This document shows, in pieces, positions 9,056 to 17,947 of a stretch of 64,000 nt of DNA (the first letter of the stretch is position 1; every line of letters begins with the position of its first letter). The notes below the pieces were generated by a model. The model was not told the DNA's origin and did no database searches. It was given only the letters and a program-made list of their open reading frames with translations. The stretch comes from Amycolatopsis coloradensis. Its GTDB lineage: Bacteria > Actinomycetota > Actinomycetes > Mycobacteriales > Pseudonocardiaceae. Position numbers and translations under genes: made by a program. The stretch lies in contig NZ_MQUQ01000018.1 in assembly GCF_001953865.1 (NCBI RefSeq), forward strand, positions 186,001 to 250,000, read 5' to 3'.

Positions 9056-9154
9056 AGTGCGACCCCGCGGGCGTGTTCTGACGTGTTCGCCTCGGGCGAT
9101 TCGGCTCACCAGGTGTCCTTTGTGGACAAATCGAGAACCTCAGCCGCTGCCCCT

Positions 9155-9826
9155 CTAGGGATGCCGCCAGGCCAGGAACGTCTCCAGCGTCGTCAGCCGG
9201 TGCTCCCGTACCGCCAGTTCGATCTCCCCGGCGGGCGCGTTCCTGTCGAACAGATCGAGGATGTTCTGATGCTCCCGCACGGATTCGTGCGCGCGGCCGG
9301 GGACGAAGCTGAACGTCGACGTGCGCAGTCCGGCCAGCCGGTTCCAGCCGCGGTTGACCAGGTCGAGCACCTGAGGGTTGGGGCAGGTGCCGCACAGGAC
9401 GCGGTGGAAGTCGCGGTTCAGCGCGGTGAACCGCGACGGCTCGAAGTTGTCGAGACAGGCGGTCAGTTCCGCGTTGAGCCCTTTCGCCTCGTCGAGTGCC
9501 TTGCCGGGCAACGACGGCGCCGCCAGCGCGGCGGCGTAGCCCTCGACCAGCGCGAGCGTCTGCATGGTGTGCTGGTAGTCGCTCTCGTCGGCCATCGCGA
9601 CCTGCGCGCCGATGTTGTGCTCGTAGGTCACCAGCCCCTCGGCCTCCAGCCGCCGGACCGCCTCGCGCACGGGCACGGTGCTGACCCCGAGTTCCTGCGC
9701 GATCTGCCCGAACACGAGCCGGTAGCCGGGGGAGAACGTGCCGTCGTCGATCCGCGCCTTGATCCAGTGGTAGGCGATCTGCGACTTGCTCATCGCGGTC
9801 GAGTTCACCGCGTCGCCTGCGGTCAC
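9155..9826 (-). CDS. GntR-family transcriptional regulator (FCD subfamily)
   Basis: DNA-binding repressor-type protein of 223 residues. The N-terminal GntR winged helix (about 14-80) shows IAYHWIKARIDDG, ELGVSTVPVREAVRRLEAEG and a wing. The C-terminal all-helical FCD domain (about 90-215) shows NRDFHRVLCGTCPN and RAHESVREHQNILD, with the acidic/His residues that in this family bind a metal and an organic acid effector. The GTG at 9826 is chosen because it forms a GTGA overlap with the stop of the aldehyde dehydrogenase gene; the ATG at 9793 is possible. It is co-transcribed after the dehydrogenase, so it probably controls that gene in response to its acid product. Confidence 0.8.
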   Translation of the reverse strand: MTAGDAVNSTAMSKSQIAYHWIKARIDDGTFSPGYRLVFGQIAQELGVSTVPVREAVRRLEAEGLVTYEHNIGAQVAMADESDYQHTMQTLALVEGYAAALAAPSLPGKALDEAKGLNAELTACLDNFEPSRFTALNRDFHRVLCGTCPNPQVLDLVNRGWNRLAGLRTSTFSFVPGRAHESVREHQNILDLFDRNAPAGEIELAVREHRLTTLETFLAWRHP

Positions 9827-11256
9827 GAGTAGTGCAGCCAGACGGACTTGATCTCGGTGTACGCGTCGATCGCCCACGGGCCCATCTCACGGCCCCAGCC
9901 CGACGCCTTGTACCCGCCCCACGGCGCGGCCATGTCGGGGATCGGCGGCATGTTGACGAACACCGCGCCCGCCCGGATGCCGTTGGCGAACCGGTGCGCG
10001 ACACCGAGGTCGCGGGTCCACACGGTGGCGGCGAGCCCGTACTCGGTGTCGTTGGCGCGGGCCAGAAGTTCGTCTTGATCGTCGTAGGCGGTGACGGCGA
10101 GGACCGGCCCGAAGATCTCTTCACGCATGATCGTCATGTCGTCGGCGACACCGGCGAACAGCGTCGGCGAGTAGAAGTAGCCGTCGCGATCAAGGGCTTG
10201 GCCGCCGGTGACCAGTTCGGCGCCCTGTTCGCGACCGGTCGAGACGAGGAAGTCCACGTGCTCGCGGTGCTTCGCGGACACGAGCGGCCCCAGCTGGCTC
10301 GATTCGTCCAGGCCCGGCCCCAGCTTGAGGCCCTCGAGTCCGGCGGCCAGTTTCGCGACGAACTCCTGCTCGCGTTTGCGGTCCACGAAGAACCGGGTGT
10401 ACGCGGCACAGACCTGCCCGCTGTTCAGCGTCGCTCCCGCGAGGTTGCCCGCGACGGCGGCGTCGATGTCGGCGTCCGAGGCGATGATGCTGGGTGCCTT
10501 GCCGCCGAGTTCGAGGGTGAGCCGTTTGAGGTTCGACTCCGCGCTCGCCGCCGTGATCAGCTTCCCGACCGCGGTCGACCCGGTGTAGGACAGGTGATCG
10601 ACGTCGCCGTGCCCGCTCAGGAGCGCGCCCACCGCGCCGTCGCCGGTGACCAGGTTGACCACGCCCGGCGGGAACCCGGCCTCGTCGGCGAGCTCCACCA
10701 GCCGGATGCTGGTCAGCGGCGTGACCTCGCTGGGCTTGATCACCACGGTGTTGCCGGTGGCCAGCGCGGGCGCGAGTTTCCACACCAGGATCATCAGCGG
10801 GAAGTTCCACGGCGTGATCAGCGCGTTCACCCCGACCGGCTCACGGCGCGTGTAGTGCAGCGTGTCCGGGAAGGACACCGGGTTGGTGGTGCCCTGGATC
10901 TTGGTCACCCAGCCCGCGAAGTACCGCAGGTGCTCGGCCGAGCCGGTGACGCTGACCTGGCGGGAGATGCCGATCGGCTGGCCCTGGTCGCGCGTTTCGA
11001 GCGCGGCCAGCTCCTCGTGGTGTTCGTCGACCAGCTCCGCCAGCTTGAACAGCAGCGCGGCCCGCTGGACCGGCAGCAGTCCCGCCCAGGCTGGGTCGTT
11101 CAGCGCCTTCCTGGCGGCGCCGACCGCTGCGTCGACGTCGGCGGCCGACGCGGTGCCGACTTCCTCGATCACCTGGCCGGTGGCCGGATCGTACGTCGGC
11201 AGCGACCCGCCTCCGGCGGCGGTCCACTGTCCGTCGATGAACAGGCGTGTGGCCAT
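9823..11256 (-). CDS. NAD(P)-dependent aldehyde dehydrogenase
   Basis: Oxidises an aldehyde to the acid. At 477 residues it is full length for the family. Visible motifs are TPWNFPLMI (cofactor pocket), ELGGKAPSII with the catalytic Glu, and LNSGQVCAAYTRFF with the nucleophilic Cys. The start is ATG 11256, with GGAG upstream. It shares a divergent promoter region of about 137 bp with the GMC oxidoreductase at 11394, which would supply aldehyde from an alcohol, and it is followed by its probable GntR regulator. The pairing recalls choline/betaine aldehyde or polyol oxidation, but the substrate cannot be read from sequence. Confidence 0.85.
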   Translation of the reverse strand: MATRLFIDGQWTAAGGGSLPTYDPATGQVIEEVGTASAADVDAAVGAARKALNDPAWAGLLPVQRAALLFKLAELVDEHHEELAALETRDQGQPIGISRQVSVTGSAEHLRYFAGWVTKIQGTTNPVSFPDTLHYTRREPVGVNALITPWNFPLMILVWKLAPALATGNTVVIKPSEVTPLTSIRLVELADEAGFPPGVVNLVTGDGAVGALLSGHGDVDHLSYTGSTAVGKLITAASAESNLKRLTLELGGKAPSIIASDADIDAAVAGNLAGATLNSGQVCAAYTRFFVDRKREQEFVAKLAAGLEGLKLGPGLDESSQLGPLVSAKHREHVDFLVSTGREQGAELVTGGQALDRDGYFYSPTLFAGVADDMTIMREEIFGPVLAVTAYDDQDELLARANDTEYGLAATVWTRDLGVAHRFANGIRAGAVFVNMPPIPDMAAPWGGYKASGWGREMGPWAIDAYTEIKSVWLHYS

Positions 11257-11393
11257 GGTTGGCTCCCCTCGACCGGTGTGTGATCGAGTATCGGACGCCA
11301 TGCGGTCCCGGGTCTTGCCCGCCAGGGCACGCCGATTGTCGGCCAGCGAACCGAATCCGCCGGACGGGGTCCCGACTTGCGAGGGTGGGGGAC

Positions 11394-12839
11394 ATGGACG
11401 TCATCGTGGTAGGAGCGGGTTCGGCCGGTTCGGTGGTCGCCAGGAGACTGGCCGACTCCGGGGCGTGGGTGACCCTGCTCGAAGCCGGCGGGCCGGACAC
11501 CAACCCGGCCATCCACGATCCCTCGCGCGCGGGAGAGCTGTGGCACGGCCCGGAGGACTGGGGCTACCACACGATGCCGCAGCCGCACGCGGCGAACCGG
11601 CGGCTGCACCTGCCGCGCGGGAAGGTGCTCGGCGGGTCGCATTCGCTCAACGCGATGATCTGGGTGCGCGGCGCCCCCGCCGACTACGACGGCTGGGATC
11701 TGCCCGGCTGGCGATGGGACGACGTGCGCCCGGTGTTCGAGCGGATCGAGAAGGACCTGCTCGACGTCGTGCCGAACGAGCCGCTGCACCCGATCCAGCA
11801 GTCCATTGTGGACGCCGCGGTGCAGATCGGCCTGCCGTTCAACCCGGACTACAACGGCGACGAGCTCGACGGTGTCTCGGTGCAGCGCGTCACCACGCGG
11901 GACGGCAAACGGCTCAACACCTGGCTCGCGTACGGGCAGCCCGCGGCCGAGCGGATGACCGTCCACACGGGAGCGCTGGTGCACCGGCTGCTGATGGAGG
12001 GCACCAAGGTGACCGGCGTGCTGGCCGAGGTCGACGGCGAACTGCGCAAGGTCTTCGCCGACGAGGTCGTGCTCGCCGCGGGTGCGCTGGCCTCGCCCGC
12101 GATCCTGCTCCGCAGCGGCATCGGACCGATCGGCGAACTCGACGTGCACGGCATCGACGTCGTCGCCGAGCTGCCGGGAGTGGGGCTGAACCTGCACGAC
12201 CACCTGCTGTCGCCGGTCATCTTCGCGACCGACCGCCGTGAGGTCGAGCCGCCCGCACCCGGCCGCTCGGTGACGCAGACCCATCTGTTCTGGCGCAGCC
12301 GTCCCGGCCTGGACGTGCCCGACACCCAGCCGATCCACTTCAGCGTGCCGATGTACGAACCGTGGATGACCGGCCCGGAGACCGGGTTCTCGCTGATGGC
12401 GGGCATGGTCACGCCGCGCAGCCGGGGCAGCCTGCGGCTCTCGGGGCCGGGCCCGCTTGACGAGCCGCTCATCGACCTCGCCGCACTGGAGGACCCGGCC
12501 GATTTCGACAGCCTGGTCGCGTCGGTGGAGCAGTGCCGGGAGATCGGCCGGGCGGCCGCGCTGGCGGAGGACTGGGGTGCCCGCGAGCTGTATCCGGGGC
12601 CCGGGGCCGATGTCCGCGACTACGTCCGGCGGACCGCCATCACCTATCACCACCAGGTCGGGACCTGCCGGATGGGCACCGACGACCTGGCGGTGGTCGA
12701 TCCGGAGTTGGCCGTGCACGGGATCAGCGGGCTCCGGATCGCCGACGCGTCGGTGCTGCCGCGGGTGACCACGGGCAACACCAACGCGCCGGCGGTGCTG
12801 GTCGGCGAGCAGGCCGCGCGGTTCATGCTCTCCCGATAG
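11394..12839 (+). CDS. GMC-family FAD oxidoreductase (choline-dehydrogenase-like)
   Basis: FAD enzyme of 481 residues that oxidises a primary alcohol to an aldehyde. The N-terminus VIVVGAGSAGSVVARRL is the dinucleotide-binding fold. LPRGKVLGGSHSLNAMIW is the GMC signature 1 region, and the C-terminus carries YHHQVGTCRMG and RVTTGNTNAPAVLVGEQAA with the His/Asn active-site pair. The ATG at 11394 is used because the upstream in-frame extension has no homology-like features. It is divergent from the aldehyde dehydrogenase, so both probably serve one alcohol pathway. Its 3' end overlaps the convergent hydrolase gene at 12823 by 17 bp. Confidence 0.83.
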   Translation: MDVIVVGAGSAGSVVARRLADSGAWVTLLEAGGPDTNPAIHDPSRAGELWHGPEDWGYHTMPQPHAANRRLHLPRGKVLGGSHSLNAMIWVRGAPADYDGWDLPGWRWDDVRPVFERIEKDLLDVVPNEPLHPIQQSIVDAAVQIGLPFNPDYNGDELDGVSVQRVTTRDGKRLNTWLAYGQPAAERMTVHTGALVHRLLMEGTKVTGVLAEVDGELRKVFADEVVLAAGALASPAILLRSGIGPIGELDVHGIDVVAELPGVGLNLHDHLLSPVIFATDRREVEPPAPGRSVTQTHLFWRSRPGLDVPDTQPIHFSVPMYEPWMTGPETGFSLMAGMVTPRSRGSLRLSGPGPLDEPLIDLAALEDPADFDSLVASVEQCREIGRAAALAEDWGARELYPGPGADVRDYVRRTAITYHHQVGTCRMGTDDLAVVDPELAVHGISGLRIADASVLPRVTTGNTNAPAVLVGEQAARFMLSR

Positions 12840-13746
12840 TGCGGCGCAGCCAGGAGGCCCGGGTGGCGCGTGCCGCCCTGGCCACTTCGCTGTCCGGGGC
12901 GAACCGGTCGAAACCGTGGTACGCGCCCGCCCAGACGTGCAGTTCGGTGGGCACTCCCGCCTGCCAGAGGCGCCGCGCGTAGTCGACGTCCTCGTCGCGG
13001 AAGATCTCGGCCGCGCCGACCTCGATGAACGCGGGCGGGAGCCCGGTGAGGTCGGGGGCGGTCGCCGGGACCGCGTACGGCGAGGTCTGTCCCTTCAGGA
13101 GGGAGCGCCAGCCGAACTCGTTGGCCGCCTGGCTCCACACGCCACGTTCGGCGAACTCCACAGTGGACGCCGAGTCGTTGGCGCTGTCGATCATCGGGCA
13201 CAGCAGGAGCTGTCCAGCCAGCGCCGGTCCGCCGCGATCCCTGGCCAGCAAGGCGACCCCGGCGCTGAGGCCACCGCCCGCGCTGCCACCGCCGATGATC
13301 AGTCTCGCCGGATCGAAGCCCAGTTCACCGGCGTTCTCGGCCATCCAGGTCAAACCCGCGTAGCAGTCTTCGAGGGGCGCCGGATGCGGGTGTTCGGGCG
13401 CGAGCCGGTAGTCCACCGTCACCGCGACGAAGCCGAATTCCTCGACGAGCGCGATCATCCGGGGCAGGTCGGCGAATCGGTTGTCCAGCACCATGCCGCC
13501 GCCGTGGATGTTGTAGAACCCCGGTGCGCCCTGGGCATTCCGGGGTTTGACGACGGTGACGACGACGTCGGTGCCGGGCACGGTGCGATCTTTCCAGACG
13601 AGGTCGCGGTCGCCGATCGCCTCGGCGCAGCTCAGATTCCCCTCGGCCAGGGCTTTCCGCACGCTCGCCAGTGATTCGGCGCCGAGCGGGGGTCCGGAAG
13701 GCAGGCCTTCCAGGGCTTCGGCGAGTTCGGGGTCGAAGATCGTCAC
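12823..13746 (-). CDS. Alpha/beta hydrolase, hormone-sensitive-lipase-like family
   Basis: Esterase/lactonase-type enzyme of 307 residues. The oxyanion motif is HGGG in YNIHGGGMVLDN, the nucleophile Ser is in GGGSAGGG, the acid is in EIFRDEDVDYARR and the His in AYHGFDRF: a complete catalytic triad. The GTG at 13746 overlaps the upstream aldo/keto reductase stop as GTGA, so it is the last gene of a three-gene operon (15815 to 12823) with a putative TetR operator in front. It probably opens or de-esterifies an intermediate. Substrate unknown. Confidence 0.8.
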   Translation of the reverse strand: MTIFDPELAEALEGLPSGPPLGAESLASVRKALAEGNLSCAEAIGDRDLVWKDRTVPGTDVVVTVVKPRNAQGAPGFYNIHGGGMVLDNRFADLPRMIALVEEFGFVAVTVDYRLAPEHPHPAPLEDCYAGLTWMAENAGELGFDPARLIIGGGSAGGGLSAGVALLARDRGGPALAGQLLLCPMIDSANDSASTVEFAERGVWSQAANEFGWRSLLKGQTSPYAVPATAPDLTGLPPAFIEVGAAEIFRDEDVDYARRLWQAGVPTELHVWAGAYHGFDRFAPDSEVARAARATRASWLRRTIGRA

Positions 13747-14702
13747 GGGCCCTCCGGGTCGACGCTGTCGCGGTCCGCCCAGAACGGTTCGACCAGCTCG
13801 CGCAGTTGCTTCGCGCCGACGCGTTCGACGAGGTCGACCGCGCCCAGGTTGTCCTTGAGCTGGTCGGTGCTGGTCGCACCGAACAAGGTGGTGGTGTTGG
13901 CCGGATGGGTGAGGGTGAAGGCCAGGCACAGCTGCGCCGCCGTCACGCCGAGGTCGCCCGCGATCTTCGCGAGTTCCGGGGCGGAGGAGGCGATGCGCTC
14001 GCGGATGTCGCCGGGATCGCGGCCGACCTGACGCGCGCCGCTGTTCTTGCCCAGCAGGACCCCGCCCTCGAAGATGTCCGAGGACTGGAGCGTGACCCCG
14101 AGTTCACCGAAGACCTGTTTGAAGGGCTCACCGTCCGGAATGGACCGTCGGGCGACGCTGTACTTAAGCTGCGCGATGGCGGGGCCGGGGACGTTCTCTT
14201 GGACGGCGAAGTCGTGCAGGGCCCGGATGGTGGTGGCGGACCAGTTGTTCACGCCCCACTGGCCGATGAGCCCGGCCTCACGGAGTTCGTCCAGATCCAG
14301 GACGAGCTGATGAAGATCGGTGTCGTCCCGCCGGAGATCGCCCAGCACCACCAGATCGGCGTGCTCGACCCCGGCGCGGAACAGCGCGTTGTCCAGCTGG
14401 TCGCGCAGGTTGTGCTCCGGATAGCCCTCCAGCCACAGTTTGGCCGAAAGCAGGTAATCCTCACGCTTGATCCCGGCCGCGCGGACCATCGCGGAGAACA
14501 GCACGTCGGTGTAGACCGGGGTGGCGCCGGGGAAACCGTAGACGCCGACGTCGAAGAGCGTGATCCCGGAATCGACCGCGGTGCGGACCAGGTTCACCGC
14601 CTCGCGGAAGTCCATCCGGTCGTAGGTGTGCCAGGAACCGAGCGAGAGCACGCCGGTGAGCGGGCCGTCGCGGCCGATGCGGCGCTGAGGGATGACGGAC
14701 AC
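13743..14702 (-). CDS. Aldo/keto reductase-family protein lacking the catalytic His
   Basis: TIM-barrel AKR-like protein of 319 residues. Asp51 and Tyr55 (LFDVGVYG) and Lys88 (LSAKLW) of the AKR tetrad are present. The position normally holding His, five residues after the family Asp in the fourth strand, is Gly121 (ADLVVLGDLRRDD). The C-terminal cofactor region (TLFGATSTDQLKDNLGAVD) looks normal for NADP binding. It is a paralogue of the protein at 17948-18889, which has the same His-to-Gly change. It lies 9 bp after the alcohol dehydrogenase and overlaps the hydrolase. A reductase or dehydrogenase role is the default; an isomerase-like or altered chemistry is possible given the lost His. 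Confidence 0.78.
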   Translation of the reverse strand: MSVIPQRRIGRDGPLTGVLSLGSWHTYDRMDFREAVNLVRTAVDSGITLFDVGVYGFPGATPVYTDVLFSAMVRAAGIKREDYLLSAKLWLEGYPEHNLRDQLDNALFRAGVEHADLVVLGDLRRDDTDLHQLVLDLDELREAGLIGQWGVNNWSATTIRALHDFAVQENVPGPAIAQLKYSVARRSIPDGEPFKQVFGELGVTLQSSDIFEGGVLLGKNSGARQVGRDPGDIRERIASSAPELAKIAGDLGVTAAQLCLAFTLTHPANTTTLFGATSTDQLKDNLGAVDLVERVGAKQLRELVEPFWADRDSVDPEGP

Positions 14703-14711
14703 GGGAGTCTC

Positions 14712-15815
14712 CTAGGGAAGACGGGGATCGATGACGGCTTTGAGTTCGCCGAGCCGAGACATCGACTCGACGCTCCGGGAAGCTTCGGAAAGCCCGACGG
14801 GCGCGCTGAACAGTCCGTCCCAGGGCAGCCGGTCGGCGAAGGTGCGGAAGAAGTCCACCGAGCGGTGGTAGTCGGCGATGTCGCCGTTGAGCGAGCCGAC
14901 GACCGTGAGTTCCTTGCCCATCACGGTACCCAGCGCCACGGGGGAGGGCGCGGGGCCGGTGGAACCGACGATCGCGATCGTCCCGCGCTGCGCCGCGAAC
15001 GCGACGGCCTCCTCGCCGATGGTCGGCCCGCCCGCGAAGTCGAAGACGTGATCGGCGCCGCGGCCGCCGGTGAGTTCCTTGACCCGCTCGACGCGCTCTT
15101 CGGCGGTGCCGTCGACCGGGATCGTCGCTGTCGCGCCGAAGCGTTCGGCGGTCGCCAACCGGTCGGCGGGCCCGCCGATGGTGATCACGTCACCCGCGCC
15201 GGAGATCCGCGCGACGGCGGTGGCGAACACACCCAGCGCGCCGGCGCCCTGGACGACGACCGTCGCACCGGGACGGATCCCGCCCGAACGCGAGACGGCC
15301 CGCAGTACGGTCTTGCCCGCGCAGCCGGACATCGAGGCCCAGGTGTCCTTGACGTCGTCCGGGAGCAGGAGCTTGGCCGCGCCGGGTGTCACGTAGCAGT
15401 ACCGGACCAGACCGCCGGTGGCGTACGGGAAGACGTCGGAACGCTGGAGGAAGCCGTATCCGCGCTTCTCGCACGCGACAGGTTCACGCAGGATCGTGCA
15501 GCCGTGACATTTCCCGCAGGTCGACTCGGACCAGCCGATGCGGTCGCCTTCGGTGATCTCACGGCCGAGGGTGTCGGTGGTGCCCGGACCGACGGCCACC
15601 ACCTCGCCGACCATTTCGTGACCCAGCACCATCGGGAGCATGCCGGGGAAGGTCATCTGGCCGGACCAGAGGTGCACGTCGGTGCCGCACAACGTGGTGC
15701 AGGTGATCCGGACCAGCGCGGCGCCCGGTTCCGGCTCTTCCGGCAGCGGTAGTTCCCGCAAGGTGAGCGCGGAGCCGTGTTCGGTGAGCACCGCCGCTTC
15801 GGTTCTGTTGACCAT
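14712..15815 (-). CDS. Zinc-dependent alcohol dehydrogenase (MDR family)
   Basis: Oxidises an alcohol with NAD(P). At 367 residues it has the catalytic zinc ligands in TTLCGTDVHLW and GHEMVGEV, the structural zinc lobe with four Cys in CGKCHGC and AC(EK), and a Rossmann core starting VVQGAGALGVFA. It is the first gene of the minus-strand operon with the AKR and hydrolase. The ATG at 15815 has no ribosome site. Instead a TAGACT -10 hexamer lies 6 bases upstream, so the mRNA is probably leaderless. The operator inverted repeat at 15824-15837 overlaps that -10. Confidence 0.82.
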   Translation of the reverse strand: MVNRTEAAVLTEHGSALTLRELPLPEEPEPGAALVRITCTTLCGTDVHLWSGQMTFPGMLPMVLGHEMVGEVVAVGPGTTDTLGREITEGDRIGWSESTCGKCHGCTILREPVACEKRGYGFLQRSDVFPYATGGLVRYCYVTPGAAKLLLPDDVKDTWASMSGCAGKTVLRAVSRSGGIRPGATVVVQGAGALGVFATAVARISGAGDVITIGGPADRLATAERFGATATIPVDGTAEERVERVKELTGGRGADHVFDFAGGPTIGEEAVAFAAQRGTIAIVGSTGPAPSPVALGTVMGKELTVVGSLNGDIADYHRSVDFFRTFADRLPWDGLFSAPVGLSEASRSVESMSRLGELKAVIDPRLP

Positions 15816-15823
15816 CTTTTTAG

Positions 15824-15837
15824 TCTACAGTCGTAGG
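15824..15837. promoter_or_regulatory. Putative TetR operator A in divergent promoter
   Basis: TCTAC-AGTC-GTAGG inverted repeat between the divergent alcohol dehydrogenase (start 15815) and amidohydrolase (start 15866). On the minus strand it reads into GTAGACTAAAA, where TAGACT is a plausible -10. The extended string TTTTAGTCTAC is shared with operator B. Binding by the TetR at 27236 is inferred from the shared motif. Confidence 0.6.
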
Positions 15838-15865
15838 AGAAAAAGTCCAGATCCCGGAGGAAACC

Positions 15866-17245
15866 ATGCCGTCGCAACGTATTCGCCCCGCATCACTCGT
15901 GCTTCGCGGCGGTCCGATCCTCACCTTCGACCCGGCGGGCACCGTCGTGTCGGCGATGGCGGTCCGCGACGACCGGATCGTCGCCGTCGGCGATGTCGCC
16001 TTGGACCACATCGGCCCGGAGACCGAGGTGATCGACCTGGCGGGCAGAACCGTTTTGCCCGGTGTCAACGACGCGCACCTGCACGCGACCTGGCTCGGTG
16101 CCCGGTGGCCGGACACGCTCATCGGTGGTGCGGGATTCACCGGAGGAGAAGAGAAAACGGTGCGCACCGCGGCCGAACGGCGGGCCGCCATCCTGCGCGC
16201 GGGCGATCTGTGCGCGTCACTCGGCATCACGAGCTACACCGAGCCCGGCCTGGGCCCGGGCGAAACGGGCTGTTTCGGCGCCGAAGTGCTGGAGGAATAC
16301 GCGGCACTCGCCGCGGAAGGACTTCTGCGGGCGAGGGTGACCGCGCTGCGGTTGTTCGGCCTGCTCGACGGCGCCAGTTCGCTGCCGGACTTCGAACGTG
16401 GGCTGGCGACGCCGTCACCGGCCGCGGATCCGTTGTGGCTCACCGTGCCCGGGGTGAAGATCTTCGCCGACGGGATCCCGCCGATGCGGTCCGCGTGGAC
16501 ACACCATTGCTACGCCGACGGGTCACACGGCGCCCTGCTGGTGGACGGTGACGACGATCCCGGCCGCGCGGGCAATCTCGCCGCCATGATCGACCTGGCC
16601 CACGAGGCCGGGATGATGGTCGCGGTGCACGCCACGGGGGATCGCAGTATCGAGGCCGCGCTCGGATCGCTCCGCCGAGGCGATCACCTGGTGCACGGGG
16701 ATCTGGTGACGGCGGATCAGCTGGCGCGGATGGCTTCGGCGGGGGTCGGCCTGACCACGCAGCCCGCGATCGCGGTGGCGATGCGCGGCATGCTGACGGA
16801 CGCCCTCGGTGCCGAGGTCGGCGCACGCGCCTGGCCGCTGGCCGAGATGCTCGATTCGGGTGTCCCGCTGACCTTGAGCAGTGACGCGCCGGTGGTCACC
16901 CCGGACTGGCGGGTGCACATCGCCGCGGCCGCCCGGATGCTGGAAGCGTCCGAAGTGGACGCCGGGCTGATGGCCAGACTTCTGCGTTGCTACACGGTCG
17001 CGGCCGCCGAACAGGACGGCGCGGCGGACTGGAAGGGGTCGCTGACCGTGGGCCGCGTCGCCGACTTCTGTGTGCTCGCGGCGAATCCGCTGGAAACCGC
17101 GTTCGCGGACCTGCCGGACGTCGGTGTCGAACTCACCGTGTCCGGCGGCCGCGTCGTCCACTCAGGTGAGCAGTTGCCCGCCGTCGACCTGGAGGCTTAC
17201 CCCGGTGAGATGGCCGGCGTCGGCGGAGGCGAGGAACAGGACTGA
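15866..17245 (+). CDS. Metal-dependent amidohydrolase (YtcJ-like)
   Basis: Amidohydrolase of 459 residues. The metal ligands expected for the superfamily are visible: DAHLHA, a Lys in VKIFADG, His in VAVHATGD and LVHGDLV, and Asp in LSSDAPV. A beta-sandwich segment closes at GGRVVHS. GGAGG precedes the ATG at 15866. It probably hydrolyses a C-N bond (amide or cyclic imide). It is driven from operator A, divergent from the alcohol dehydrogenase. After VVHS the frame runs on for about 26 residues and overlaps the 3' end of the convergent SDR gene by 84 bp. The tail has no family counterpart that I recognise and probably reflects loss of the original stop codon. Confidence 0.8.
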   Translation: MPSQRIRPASLVLRGGPILTFDPAGTVVSAMAVRDDRIVAVGDVALDHIGPETEVIDLAGRTVLPGVNDAHLHATWLGARWPDTLIGGAGFTGGEEKTVRTAAERRAAILRAGDLCASLGITSYTEPGLGPGETGCFGAEVLEEYAALAAEGLLRARVTALRLFGLLDGASSLPDFERGLATPSPAADPLWLTVPGVKIFADGIPPMRSAWTHHCYADGSHGALLVDGDDDPGRAGNLAAMIDLAHEAGMMVAVHATGDRSIEAALGSLRRGDHLVHGDLVTADQLARMASAGVGLTTQPAIAVAMRGMLTDALGAEVGARAWPLAEMLDSGVPLTLSSDAPVVTPDWRVHIAAAARMLEASEVDAGLMARLLRCYTVAAAEQDGAADWKGSLTVGRVADFCVLAANPLETAFADLPDVGVELTVSGGRVVHSGEQLPAVDLEAYPGEMAGVGGGEEQD

Positions 17246-17896
17246 CGGCACCACGTCGGCGACGGAAGCGATGGTTCCCAACGGGATTCTCGCTTCCCAC
17301 GCCGCGCGGGCGGCGGTGTCCGACGCGAATCCGGCGGTCATCGGCGTGAGCACCGGGCCGGGCGCGACGGCGTTGACCCGGATCCCGTGGGGCGCCAGTT
17401 CGAGCGCGGCGGACCGGGTGAGCGCCTCGACCGCGGCCTTGGTGGCCTCGTAATGGCCGAGTCCGGGAGTCGGCTGCCGGGCGCCGATGGAGGTGATGTT
17501 GACGATGGCGCCACGGGTGCCCGCTTCGAGCATATGCGCGCCGACCGCGCGGGTCATCAGGAAGGTGCCGCGGAAGTTCACCCGCATGCACAGGTCGAAG
17601 ACGCCGATGTCCAGTCCCACCAACGGTCCGCCGCCCCCGGCGAGGCCGGCGTTGTTGACCAGGACGTCCACCGGCCCGAAGTCGCCGGTGATCAGCGCCA
17701 GCGCCGCGTCGACCGAACCCGGGTCGGAGATATCGAGTTCGACGTGTTCCGCGCCGAGTTCCTTGGCCAGGTCGTGAGCCGCGCGCGCGTCGACGTCGGC
17801 GATGACCACGCGGTCGCCCGCGGACTGGAAGGCTTCGGCGACTCCGCGGCCGATGCCACTGGCGCCGCCGGTCACCACTACGAGTCTCTTGTTCAT
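17162..17896 (-). CDS. Short-chain dehydrogenase/reductase
   Basis: NAD(P)-dependent oxidoreductase of 244 residues. Seen are VVVTGGASGIGRG (cofactor), VNNAGLAG, the active-site Ser in VNITSIGARQ, YEATK with Tyr and Lys, and a C-terminus ending LQVDGGQLLT, typical of classical SDRs. The ATG at 17896 directly follows the 14-bp operator B and has no ribosome site; with TACGAT as -10 the transcript would start at the ATG (leaderless). It is monocistronic, divergent from the aldo/keto reductase at 17948 and convergent with the amidohydrolase. The upstream frame extension in the same phase is not part of the gene. Confidence 0.85.
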   Translation of the reverse strand: MNKRLVVVTGGASGIGRGVAEAFQSAGDRVVIADVDARAAHDLAKELGAEHVELDISDPGSVDAALALITGDFGPVDVLVNNAGLAGGGGPLVGLDIGVFDLCMRVNFRGTFLMTRAVGAHMLEAGTRGAIVNITSIGARQPTPGLGHYEATKAAVEALTRSAALELAPHGIRVNAVAPGPVLTPMTAGFASDTAARAAWEARIPLGTIASVADVVPSVLFLASADAGHLTGVSLQVDGGQLLT

Positions 17897-17910
17897 TCTA
17901 CGATCGTAGA
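17897..17910. promoter_or_regulatory. Putative TetR operator B (perfect palindrome)
   Basis: TCTACGATCGTAGA, a perfect 14-bp palindrome between two divergent genes (SDR start 17896, AKR start 17948). It overlaps TACGAT on the minus strand and TAGACT on the plus strand, both usable as -10 elements, so a bound repressor would close both promoters. This is the best-matching member of the operator set. Confidence 0.65.
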
Positions 17911-17947
17911 CTAAAACTTGTTTCCGTTGCCAGCGAAAGGAAATCTC

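Noticed and set aside
9823..11256. The aldehyde dehydrogenase as missing final enzyme of the hydroxyproline pathway
   Set aside because: It is 46 kb away, paired with a GMC oxidoreductase and GntR regulator; no shared site links it to the hydroxyproline operon.
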